Assembly (NCBI RefSeq): GCF_002994745.2
Contig: NC_037091.1
Span: 37,880,112 to 37,944,111, forward strand
Length of the DNA stretch: 64,000 nt
Direction: 5' to 3'
From: Rosa chinensis
Taxonomy: Eukaryota > Streptophyta > Magnoliopsida > Rosales > Rosaceae
A model generated the notes under the pieces. That model was not told where the DNA came from and searched no databases. It worked only from the letters and a program-made list of their open reading frames with translations. This document shows, one piece after another, positions 46,861 through 56,856 of this stretch (position 1 is the first letter of the stretch; each line of letters begins with the position of its first letter). A program made the translations under genes and the position numbers.

Positions 46861-47187
46861 GATTATAGGTCTAAAAACTATGTTCCATATCAGGTATATA
46901 GAGTTTCTGATATGGAACTTGTGAGAATTCTCCCTAGTGCAGAAGATGAGGTCAACGTAGCTTGTTTTCATCCCTCTGTAGGAGGTGGCCTTGTTTATGG
47001 AACTAAGGTAAACAACTGGATTTAGTATCCTCCTCTTTTGGTTTTCTGTTCTACAGCCATCTTTCTGAACTTATAGTGGTTCATGTTATGTGATGTAGGA
47101 AGGGAAGTTAAGGATCCTCCAATATGATAGTTCTCATGTCGTGGGTCATACAACTTCCAATTTTCTTAATGAAAACATGCTAGCTAG
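46861..47187 (+). pseudogene. Captured two-exon fragment of a WD40-repeat protein (AMBRA1-like)
   Basis: Exon-like piece one (to 47007, donor GTAAAC) encodes VYRVSDMELVRILPS, EDEVNVACFHPSVGGGLVYG and TK. Piece two (47099-47187, after TGATGTAG) continues EGKLRILQYDSSH. The joined wording fits the C-terminal part of a plant WD40 protein that I recall as AMBRA1-like; the exact family is less sure than the WD40 nature. The intron between the pieces is retained, so the capture was from genomic DNA. Confidence 0.65.
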
Positions 47188-48238
47188 AGGTACAACAAGG
47201 CCCCAGTAGTTCATTTGTTTGTTTATGTTAATGTGATAAAATTATGGCTTCTCTTATTTTCTTTGCAAAATTTGCTCAACACATATCAAAGTAAAGTATT
47301 TCCTTTTCACACCTTCAATTAGTTTGCTTACCTACACAGTCTCCTGATTTTTGAAGGGTGGTTCTATATTTTATTATTTCAATTTTAATGCTTGCTGTCT
47401 ATTCTTTTAATTTTTTTGGTAAATATCTGTATATGGGATAATCTCTTGGTGTTTACCTTTATATTTGGAAGCAAAAACTTCCAAAGTACCTGATATGTTT
47501 TTCAAAATCGGTTGTCTCCATTATATTCTGCAAGTCCAAGAACTAACAAATTGAAATATAAGAAACATTTGTTACTGAAGTCTTTTATGAGGATAATGTA
47601 TGCCCGGAAATTATTACCTGGAAAACATAATATTTTGAATGAACCATGTTGTACTCAGATCAGGGACAGTTGTGATTTGAAATGTGATAATTTAGTTTTC
47701 TAGTAATGCTTTGGTTGTGATTGTACTGATCTTTTTATTGTAGGTCCCAACTTATGCTTTAGAATGCTAGGGACTAGCTGCCATTATCCACTTGTGGGAT
47801 GTACCGCTCAGCTTAGATGGTTTCTTTCTCTTCTTAAATATCCATTATTTTAGATTATGTTAATGCTTCAGCTCTCTACAATTCTCTCCATTTCAAACTT
47901 GGTCAGCCTGGTTTAAGTATTCATGTTGTGGAGGACAATAGATGTTGGCATCCAGAAATTATGCTTACGTTTACTGCCTTCTGCCTTTTGATAGAATAAA
48001 GAATGTAGAAAAAAGTAAAAGATAATTCGAATTCATCTAAGTTTTACATTTTCATGGCTCCATTCTTGGGTTAGGTAGAAAAACTTATGTTGCTCCATCT
48101 GTTATTCTTCAGGATCAAATCATGTTGTACTCATGAAGCTTGTCGCAGAATTACACCATATTTATACCTATAGAAGTTGACCCCTGTACTATTTGAAGTC
48201 CCCAATTCTGCATCAAAATACAACTATAATTCGGCACC

Positions 48239-48529
48239 AAGGCACAGAAAATGCCTGAAGAAGATTGGACAATGTAGGAACTCTATGGCCTAGGAATAAT
48301 TTTAGGGATGATCCAGGTACTATAATGTTTTATCCAACGTGTTGGGTTTCTGCCTCCTCTACTTTGCTCTTATAGTAATTTTGATTCTCTATCAGGTGAA
48401 AGTGTCTTCTTCAGCCACAGTGGGGGCCTTGATACAGATGGCCATGAGCTGCCTGAACTAGTTTATGTTTCTCATGAGAAGTGACTTGGCTTTCAGCATC
48501 ACAAAAAAGGTGGAGCAATGAATGCATTG
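48239..48529 (+). pseudogene. Captured two-exon fragment of a cellulose synthase (CesA)
   Basis: Piece one (48239-48316) reads KAQKMPEEDWTM, then in the next frame GTLWPRNNFRDDPG. Piece two (48396-48529) reads [20 protein letters not shown] and VSHEK, stop, LGFQHHKKGGAMNAL, ending at a GT donor. CesA proteins have KAQK(V/M)PEEGWTMQDGTPWPGNN and [20 protein letters not shown], then HHKKAGAMNAL, so the origin is clear. This is the part between the plant-conserved region and the second catalytic Asp. Intron, frameshift and stop show it is a dead genomic copy. Confidence 0.88.
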
Positions 48530-48956
48530 GTATGTTGTTTAGTTGAGTTGTTTTTATTTTAGTTTTCTTTTCTGAGTGCTATAAACAAAGTTTGACTGAG
48601 TTGGAACTATATTTTGATTATTCAATCATTTTTTGATAAAGATGGATAGTTGCTGGAGTTTGAAATAAGGTATAGTTACTTATATTACATGTATTAGATA
48701 TGAAAATCATCTATTGAACATTGTGCAATTCTTGGAGCTATTGCTACTTCTTCAATGCAATTTTCACCATATAATTTTGTAGTGTTATTAGAGTTTTTGT
48801 CCACTTTGCTTAGTTGAAACTAGATCTCCTAATCATTGAACACTGGTCAGATGCTTACAGATATTGAAATTAAAACTAGAGCTCTTAATCATATACTTGA
48901 GACTCTATCCATCATTAATTCTCATTTTCTCCTTTCGTTCTCTACTGCCCCTTATA

Positions 48957-49180
48957 GGCTTTGGATAAATTGAATAAGGAAGCAAATTCCGAAGCTGGAA
49001 CAGGACATTGAGTTGCTTAAAGCAGAGGCTAAAAGAAAAGTTGAATTTAGTTTTTATGCTATTGAAGAAACTCCAGAAGATATTGAGTGTGTAGAGTCTA
49101 GGAGCTGCTGAAACTTCAAGCTCCTCAGAATCCAATGAGGCCATGAGAGCAGCAAAGCTTGCAAAGCTAGACACTGAAGT
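48957..49180 (+). pseudogene. Exon-like fragment of an unidentified gene in the CACTA
   Basis: After a CTTATAG acceptor the sequence gives LDKLNK, then QIPKLEQDIELLKAEAKRKV and EFSFYAIEETPEDIE. After a shift comes LGAAETSSSSESNEAMRAAK. A coiled-coil-like region followed by a serine/acidic stretch is visible. I do not recognise the parent. It lies on the same strand as the other captured pieces and just before the right end of the CACTA. Confidence 0.45.
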
Positions 49181-49771
49181 AAATTTCTGGATGTATTTTG
49201 CTAGGAGAGTACTATTAGATGTACTCCTTTTGTGGATAAAAGATTACCTTTGCACAATCCATTTTGGTGCATGATGTGGATTATAACAATTTCTTCTATA
49301 TACTGATAAGTTACTGTTAATTTGGTCATTTTTGATTCTGCTTCCAGCATATCTAATGCATTGAATCATTCTTTTAGTACAACAATAACCACACAAAACT
49401 GTCATATGTACACAATATTTACAATAGCCTCAAGATTAAAACTGTCGTCTGAGTGCAAAACAGATCACAGATGCTATGAAAAAACTGTTGTGTGAATAAC
49501 AGTCACACAACGGTTATTAAAAAAAAAAAAACTACTTCTGAATCACAATCACACAACGGGTTATTAAGTTGCCTGTTGTCTGAGTAACGTTCACACAATA
49601 GTTAATGTTGTCGACAGACTGTCGACGTGCTTTCGACATGGATGCCGAGTTCTTTAGACGACGGTTCTCTAAATCATGTTTCATCAGACGGCAGCGAGAT
49701 ATACGACAGTCAGCTACGTATCAGACGACAGTTTTTAGTCGTCGTCTGATTCAATTTTTGTACTAGTGTCA

Positions 49772-51000
49772 TTTTCCAACTACATCTCTACTCATAACAT
49801 CTTACATATACTAAGCATCATCATCATCTTAAGTCTTGAAGAAGAAGTTCAAGGAAGAAGCTAGAGCACAAGATGAGCTACCACATCATCTCCATGACAA
49901 AGTTTCCATGATCAACCACTTTATCATCCTTTACTTGTGATCATCCCTAGTCATTTCTAAACTCTATTCTTTGATAGTTTAATGTTTTCATTATGTTGAT
50001 GCTAGTTTATGTAGATATGTGTGAGTAGTCTATTGTTGGGGCTAGGTTGAAAGCCCTAGCCAAACTTGTAATGAATTGATGTTTGAACCTTATTTGATGC
50101 AATTTTCTTGATCATCCAACCCTAGCCAAACTTGTAATGAATTTATGTTTGAACTTTATTTGATGCAATTTTCTTGATCATCTTCACATGCTAATTCAAG
50201 AAGTGAATGCTTGTATTTGAATCTGGCTAATTTGAATAGTTTGTATTTGTCATTACATGAACAATGTTTAAAGATTAGCTAGCTTTGAACATTAATAGCA
50301 TGATAGCACACTAGGTGTGTATGTGAGGGTAGTGAGTTAAAATCACCTAGACCTAGGATTTGTTTGCTTGCTTGATATTCACCATGAACTTTGGTCCACT
50401 TGTGAGCCCTTATTTGTGATTTGTACATTTGCATATTCATCTAGCACCCTTTAGGTTTTTCCTAGCTAGAGTAGCTTTTTCAATCCTTTGGGCTCGTACC
50501 CATAATTCCTACACTATAACTTGGCGCCCTTATACTTGAAAGTAGCTATTTGGCTAATAAGTTTTTGGCGTCGTTGCCAAGGATTGGAGCAAAATCAGAT
50601 TCTTAATTAGCTCGGTTTGCCTTCAGAGAAGCTAGGAACTTTACTTTTGTTTGAGATTATTGATGTTTTTGAAAATTCCTATAAAAAGATCGATCGTTTC
50701 TAGGGTCAGAAAGGAAAATCCCGAAAAATGATTGATCGTTTGGTACAAACAATCGATCTTTCCTATACGTTTCAAAAAAATTTTAAGCAAATGATCAATC
50801 TCAGGGTATAAACGATCGATCGTTGACCTGTTTCATAATTTTTTGGCTTCTTTTGTGTTTCAACTTGTGTCTTACATTTGCTTTGAATGCTTATAGGTGT
50901 GCATGAATCTTATTGTTCAATCAAGTGAAGAGCATTTGTCTCCTCTAAGCACACCAAGTTACGATCAAGATCATTTCATTCAAGAGGATGATGGTGAAAA
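49772..51000. mobile_element. LTR-like sequence and primer-binding-site-like motif, right of the CACTA
   Basis: This continues the LTR-like sequence at 44030-44606. A 66-bp direct repeat (CCCTAGCCAAACTTGTAATG at 50054 and 50120) lies inside. Near 50565, TTTTTGGCGTCGTTGCCAAGG resembles the TGGCGCCGTTGCC sequence found just after the 5' LTR of Athila/Tat-type Gypsy elements. Several ATCGATCGTT/AACGATCGAT words follow (50680-50830). The right limit, before the transposase resumes near 51000, is not clear. Confidence 0.45.
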
Positions 51001-51144
51001 AGAACATCAATGACCGAGTACACAAATAAAAGCTGCTGTTGAAAGTAGTGTTGAGCAAGACTTTATGGCAACGGACAATGAAGATATGTTTAAAAGCTAT
51101 TGATTCTGATGAGAAAGTACTAGGAGGTGATGCAAACTCAATCT

Positions 51145-51914
51145 AATGGTGAGGTAGGCGTTGATTTTCCGGAGTTTAATCCCAAAACAGACATGAAGGG
51201 CCTACAGTTTAGGTTGGGGTTAAAGTTTGCATCAACGCGTATCTTGAGAGCTGCTTTAAGAGAGAAGGCAATAATGGGAGGGTGAGAATTAGTCTCTTTG
51301 AAGAGTGATAGAGAAAAGTTTTGAGTGATTTGCAAAGCGTACAACTACCCCTTCAAGTTGTATGCCAGCAAAATGCAGCACCAGTCAGCTCTGATGGTGA
51401 AGACATATCATGCGGAGCATACATGTGCTAGGGTTCATGTCAAGTCTATGGTCAAGGCACCTTACCGAACTGAAAAATTTGTGGATCAGATCAAGTTAAA
51501 TCTAGATTGGAAAACAGGTAACTACCTTGTTGTATTGATTCTGTTAGTTAACTCTTTGGAATGATTATGTTTTTTTTTCCTCAAGTGTCTTGATCTATTC
51601 TTAATCTGTTTCTTTGTTTATTGATTAGAATCACTTGCACAGACCATGTTAACAAGAGTAAAGGCAAAGGTATCTGTATATCATGCTTATAGAGCTAAGA
51701 GGGCAGCCTTGAAGCAGCTTGAAAGGTCCATCATGGAGCAATATGCCAGAGTGAGGGATTATGGATCAGAATTGAAAAGAGTTGACCCTAAAACCACTGT
51801 GGACATAAAGTGTGATTTCAATCATGTTAGTGGTTTACTAGTGTTTAAAAGGATTTACATCTGCCTAGGGGCATTGAAGATTGGTTTTAAAGCTGGCTGT
51901 AGATCAATAATAGG
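51145..51914 (+). pseudogene. MULE transposase, DNA-binding region and start of catalytic domain
   Basis: The frames give FRLGLKFASTRILRAALREK in the minus-one frame, then CKAYNYPFKLYASKM and VKTYHAEHTCARVH, the MuDR DNA-binding domain. The KFVDQIKLNLDWK region ends near 51517 at an intron (about 51518-51629). TMLTRVKAKVSVYHAYRAKR, FKRIYICLGALKIGFKAGCR and SII follow, reaching the start of the MULE catalytic domain. There the hAT element at 51915 breaks the gene. Confidence 0.85.
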
Positions 51915-52381
51915 CAAGGGCGGAGCCACGTGGGGACCCAGTGGGTCTCGTGCCCCACTGAATTTTATATATATTTTTTACTTTCTGTATATGAAAAGAA
52001 GTATAAGTTGTCTAGAGCTCGCAAGTTTCATTGCCAGCCAACTAGGCGTAGTGGAAAGGCTATGTTTGTATTTTTCAACTAGTTTCAATTGGTCCTAAGT
52101 TCGAATCACATGGGTATTTTTTTTTCTTTTTATTTTCTTTTTAAGAGCTTTGACACAATTTTTCCTTATTGTTTTAAAAGCTAAAAATAAATTATGTCTT
52201 CATAATTTGTCTAATATCTGAATCTATATCTATAATTTTACTAATAAAATATGTAATTTTAAGAAAAATATTAATCTTACCACAATTTTTTTTATTAAAG
52301 TTTTGGCATATATTTTAAATTAATTTTTTTTAAAAAAATTCTGAGTGCCCCACTTAATACGAAATTCTGGCTCCGCCACTG
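51915..52381. mobile_element. 467-bp non-autonomous hAT element nested in the transposase
   Basis: The ends CAAGGGCGGAGCCAC and (complement) CAGTGGCGGAGCCAG form the terminal repeat. ATAATAGG occurs on both sides (51907-51914 and 52382-52389), a perfect 8-bp hAT duplication. Removing the element and one TSD joins GCRSII to GIDGCHLK, exactly the catalytic-domain start of MULE transposases. The interior is AT-rich and non-coding. Both ends carry a second paired word (GTGGGG/CCCCAC). Confidence 0.95.
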
Positions 52382-52389
52382 ATAATAGG

Positions 52390-53625
52390 GATTGATGGTT
52401 GCCATCTCAAGAGTCCTCATGTTGGACAACTCTTAACTGCAGTAGGAGTTGATGCAAATAACACCACCTGGGTAGTTGCATATGCCCAAGTTGAGATGGA
52501 GAGCATAGACTCTTGGAAATGGTTCTTAGAGTTGCTAGTCAAGAACTTAGACATAGAGCATGAGGAAGCTGGATGGACTTCTATCAGTGACAAGCAGAAA
52601 GGCCTCTTACCAGCCTTTGAGTCTATTATCCCTCTTGCAGACCATCGATTATGTGTGAGACACCTCTAGACAAATTTTACCAAGTTATTTCCTGGTCAAG
52701 CCATGAAGGACCAACTTTGGGCAATAGCAAAGTCAACCACGTTGGAGTATTTTCACAAGGAAATGGTTATGATGAAACAAATGGACCATACAGCTTATGA
52801 CTGGTTGACAGGTTAGTACTTTTTATTATTTTATTTTTTTTAAGGTTTAGCAAGTTAGTTTTTGCTCCATTTGGATTAATACATGTGTTTGCTTGTAGAT
52901 CCAAAAAGGCCTCCCCTTCACTGGCGTAGAGCACACTTCAAGACTCACATTAAGTGTGATATTCTTCTAAATAATTTGTGTGAGAACTTTAATGCATTCA
53001 TATTAGGTACAAGAGCCAAGCCAGTTGTGTCAATCTTTGAGGAGATGAGAGTTAAACTCATGAAGAGGATTATGTTGAGGAAGAAAAAGATGATGAAGTA
53101 TGAGGTCTAGAGGTCCACAAATTGAAGTGGAAAGCTTTGGAGGAGGTAAGCATGTTGTTGGTCTTGAAATAAGAACATGTGCATGTCAGAGGTGGGACTT
53201 GAGTGGTATACCATGTAGATATGGTGTTGCTGCAATTAACTTCATAAGGCTAAATCCGGATGACTTTGTCCATGATTGCTACCTGAGAAAGGCATATATG
53301 GCCACTTACAGCCATAGGATCAAGCATGTTAATGGCATGAAGTTGTGGTCCACTTCTGAAGAACCTACTATCCTGTCTCCATAGTATAAAAGACAGCCGA
53401 GAAGGCCAAGGACATCAAGGATCAAGGGATGCATCGAAGATGGCTGAGAATGGAGGTTCCAAGCTTGGCAAAGTTCAGAGAAGTTTGAAGTGTGGTAATT
53501 GTGGTGTGGTTAGACACAATGAGAGATCATGTCATAGGCACTTGCCTCCCAAGTCAAAAGCAACCAATCTGAACAAGAGGAAGAGGAACAATGAAAAGGC
53601 AGGAACATCTGCAAATCAAGTTTGA
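52390..53625 (+). pseudogene. MULE transposase, catalytic domain, SWIM and zinc knuckle
   Basis: GIDGCHLK has the first catalytic Asp. TWVVAYAQVEMESIDSWKWF and SDKQKGLLPA (second Asp) follow, then CVRHL with a TAG stop. An intron at about 52812-52898 comes before CENFNAFILGTR with the catalytic Glu and KPVVSIFEEMR. The SWIM region (about 53170-53240) reads CACQRWDLSGIPCRYGVAA; the usual final His (PCPH) is Tyr, so the zinc site is damaged. A CCHC knuckle (CGNCGVVRHNERSC) lies near 53490. The D-D-E residues are all recognisable, but the stop, frameshifts and insertions make the gene dead. Confidence 0.88.
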
Positions 53626-54505
53626 AACTTTTTTTCGTATTCAAAAGTTGAGTTTTACCACATAACCATTTTTTTGTATAATACAATGATGATTTTGTTT
53701 ATTGATTTATTGTAGGGTACTGGTAAGAAAAAGGCTCTCATGACAAAGAATGAGTTAAGGCAGAAGGCCTAAAGGGCAGAAAAACTAAAGGTTAGCTAAT
53801 CAATAAAAATCTGATGATTTCTAGTGTCCAATTAATTATGAGCTAAGTTGGTGTGGTTTATGTGATTGTAGAAAAAAAAGGGATGAGAGAAAGGCTGCCA
53901 TAGCTAGAGCTGCTTCTACAAATGTAAGAGCTACTGTGCTTCAAGCTCTCAAGCTGCTTCTTCAAGCTCAAAAGCAACTGCTGCAAAAGGTAAAGCTACT
54001 GTTTCAAGCTCTAGAGCCTCTACAACACCCACTAGATCAGCAAAGATGCTTAGAGAAAGTGAAAAATAGAGTTGGAAGCATTTCAGATTAGCAGGCCTTA
54101 GTTCATCTTTAGGATGATCAGTTTTTGTTTAGGGATATTAATGATGATTTGTGTTGCACTCACTTGTGCAACCTTGTGTTGTGGTACAAGGTTGCTGGAC
54201 CTAATCTTTTGATAAGATGATTAGGTCTATTGAAACTGCAATGTACGTAGATCCTATTTGAAATATTTTTTCTTTTGGGTGATGGATGTAAGAGACGTAA
54301 CTCGTTTAGGATTGCTATTGCGGAATACAATTGATGCTCTATCTATATATCATGTTGTAATTCAATATTGTACTTGTTATTGTTTCATTGTATTGTTATA
54401 AGCCAGGTTATTTTGATGTCATTCAATATGTTTGAGCTGAAAGAAAGAAAAAAATTAAGGTTATGTCAAATTCTGGGTTTTTGGAGGCAAGCTTTGTGAT
54501 TTATC
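53626..54505. other. 3' part of the MULE, no further domain
   Basis: This contains the low-complexity tail of the transposase gene (Ser/Ala/Lys-rich pieces and short introns to about 54068) and non-coding sequence up to the right TIR. No captured gene is recognised. Confidence 0.5.
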
Positions 54506-54649
54506 AAACTTACCCCTTCATGTGGGCCTTCTCGCTAGGTTTGTCAGAGCCAACTCATCACTTGACATCAGATTTGGAAGGTTGGCAAAATTTTAATCAC
54601 GGCTGATCGAAATTGGGACATAATGTCAAGTGTAAACCACAGGGTACTA

Positions 54650-55464
54650 GAGTAGTGCTACATACACCAAAAAATTATACAAAAAACTAATACCAAAGGA
54701 TGTGGCATCCTATGTGGCATATGTCCAGTCATCACCTTCAATTAAATAATTTGCAGCATATTATCTATCTAATAATATTCATTTTCAATTAACCTAAAAA
54801 TGTAAAAAAAAAAAAATTAAAATAACTTTCTTATCTAAAAGGAAGACGTGATGATCAAACAAAGCAATCTATAACTCTGCAAATTTAACAGTTCACAGAT
54901 GTATAGAAAGAGGTAGATGATTATAGATACCCAGCCCTGAAAAATTAAACATTTTTTTTTTTTTTGAGAAGAGAAAAAAAAATATAATTGAAACAAGTCA
55001 TGATTACTAACTAAGATGTCGCTCATCTTTAGAAATTAGAAGCATCGACCTTTGAATCTTCAACTATTGATTAAGGCACTTGAGGAAGGTTGCGGACTTG
55101 CGGAAGATGCTGATGCAACAAGGATTCTTGGCTTTGGATTGGAGGCTGGAGGAATAGTAAAGTACCTTTGCATGATTTGCCTTCTTTGACAGTTTTATCA
55201 GATTCTTGTCTATAACTTTGTCCTCATCTTTGATTGTATTCATGATTTCATGGCTATGACTATGGCGGGTCATCTTTACTGTGGAGGACTCTGGAGGTGT
55301 TCTATCAAAATAAAAATTTTAGTTGTTGATTTTTATTTTAAATGAAAAAGAATAAAATAAGAAGACATGCAGGAAATTATTAGGATTAAGATGATTATGT
55401 GGCACATGCCACCTCATTTGGTATAGATTTTTTGTATAACATTTTGGGATCTTAAGCATTTTCC
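54650..55464. mobile_element. MULE-family element A (first of three)
   Basis: GAGTAGTGCTACATACACC at the left pairs with the complement of GGGATCTTAAGCATTTTCC at the right. Further in, TACCAAAGGATGTGGCAT pairs with ATGCCACCTCATTTGGTA-type sequence. The same TIR family bounds elements B and C. The left end directly abuts the end of the 12-kb MULE, and no matching TSD is seen. The minus strand has an unrecognised frame of 69 codons inside (55064-55273) that may be captured sequence. Confidence 0.7.
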
Positions 55465-55542
55465 AACTGAAAATTTTCCTCAATAAAATGTTAATTTCCC
55501 TTTTATCAAAAAAAAAAAAGGTTTACTCTATGTTACATGAAA

Positions 55543-56683
55543 GAGCAGTGCTATAGACACCAAAAAATTATACCAAAAAGCAATACCAAATGACATGGCG
55601 TTTGAGTTGGCGTCTTACGTGTCATGACATTCAATTTAATAATTTTCAGCAAATTTCATTGATTTTATCTAGAAAACTAATTAATCAGCAAAAAAGAAGA
55701 ACGTGATTCACCAAATAACCAAATCTGCTACCGCCCTTCCTCAAACAAAACAACCACATCTGCATAATTAAAAGAGCAAATAAATCTAGAGAATAGTGCA
55801 AAGAAATTACATCAAATCTGGGAGACTATATATATAATAGTACAACTATTTCTTTCTTCGTCTAACAATATGAGAATTCATATTAAATTCATTTGAAACC
55901 CAGTAGAGATAGATCTGGCCATCAATTGAAAATCACCATTTCTCATTTACTTCATCACTACATATCTCTATTTCTAGCAGGATGAAACCCACCACCACTA
56001 GCAGTATATAATAGATCATTATTCAATTGCCAATGAACTAATGAATTAAGCCATACACAACTTTGTATTCTATTTACTCTGTTTTGGTTGATGGCCTTTT
56101 CCTACAATTGCATGTTAAAGTCTCCATGATTTATGGCACGTTTACTTACTTGGAATGGAAAATAATCATGAATCGGAGACAAGTGGAATGGGAGAAAAAA
56201 GGAATCGGTATTGATTCCGGAGGAATGATTCCTAAACTCATCTCCCCCCTTCGTAATCGAATTCCTGAGTATTCAGGAATCGATTCCTAATAAATAGGTG
56301 AGACCTACACCAATTCCGATTCCTTCATGTGTTAGTAAACACAGGAATTCTTTTACCTGGAATCATTCCGATTCCTTTATGTGTTAGTAAACACATGAGT
56401 GTTTTTATTCCGTAATCATTCCATTACATTTCATTCCATTCCAAATAAGTAAACATGTCCTTAAGGGGTTGGTTTAGGGTTCTTCATTCCTTTTGTTGTT
56501 GTTTATCATATACATTTTTTTTTCTAATTAAACAACAATAACTTTTAATTATTGATCTTTCCATTTTAAAGAATAAAAATAAAATATAAGAATACATGCT
56601 AAAAATAGTTTGATGATACGGCACCTGCCACATCATTTGGTATTGATATTTGGTATAATTATTTGGGATCTCAAGCATTTTTG
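55543..56683. mobile_element. MULE-family element B with perfect 9-bp target duplication
   Basis: The ends GAGCAGTGCTATAGACACC and (complement) CAAAAATGCTTGAGATCCC are followed inward by ATTATACC and TACCAAATGA(C/T)(A/G)TGGC. TACATGAAA occurs at 55534-55542 and 56684-56692, a perfect MULE-type TSD. The 1141-bp element holds a nested MITE at 56132-56463 and no recognisable gene. Confidence 0.9.
56132..56463. mobile_element. MITE rich in GATTCC/GGAATC nested in element B
   Basis: TATGGCACGTTTACTTACTT opens it, and the complement of the right end reads TAAGGACATGTTTACTTATT. Both are followed by TGGAATGGAA. The interior repeats GGAATCGATTCC-type words and TGTGTTAGTAAACACA twice (about 56325 and 56378). 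It looks like a hAT-type MITE, but no TSD was found, so the class is open. Confidence 0.7.
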
Positions 56684-56856
56684 TACATGAAAATTTAAAA
56701 GTAGTTTTTTGATTGATAAATTGCAAGAATGTAGTGAATGCGGATAGAGAAGAGAGTAACTAAATAGATATTTTTTTTCAAATTGGGTTTTGTCTGCAGT
56801 AAATGAAGGATCGAGAAAAAGAAAAAAGAATAATCATCTGCTTTTGTATTTTAGAA

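Larger units (their letters stand above)
44610..49768 (+). mobile_element. Pack-CACTA: 5159-bp CACTA element carrying fragments of several host genes
   Basis: The left end CACTACTACAAAAATTGAAT and the right end (complement CACTAGTACAAAAATTGAAT) are CACTA/En-Spm termini. TCA occurs at 44607-44609 and 49769-49771, the 3-bp duplication expected. Subterminal TCAGACGAC and GTCGTCTGA words recur in both orientations at both ends, as transposase-binding repeats do in this superfamily. I see no transposase. Between the ends lie pieces of SGT1, proton pump interactor, a WD40 protein and cellulose synthase, plus one unidentified exon-like piece. All are on the plus strand and several keep introns. Confidence 0.95.
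42611..54649 (+). mobile_element. 12-kb Mutator-like element with long TIRs and nested insertions
   Basis: Long inverted repeats lie at 42611-42796 and 54506-54649. Both begin TAGTACCCTGTGGTTTACAC and share AAAATTTTGCCA, CCTTCCAAAT, GGCTCTGACAAACCTA and GAAGGCCCACATGAAGGGG. The left arm has about 43 extra bases near its start. Between them lie both halves of a MULE transposase on the plus strand. The original element was perhaps 5 kb; it has been enlarged by LTR-like sequence, a 5.16-kb CACTA and a 467-bp hAT. No 9-bp TSD is visible. The right end abuts another MULE-family element directly, so the target duplication may have been lost. Confidence 0.85.
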
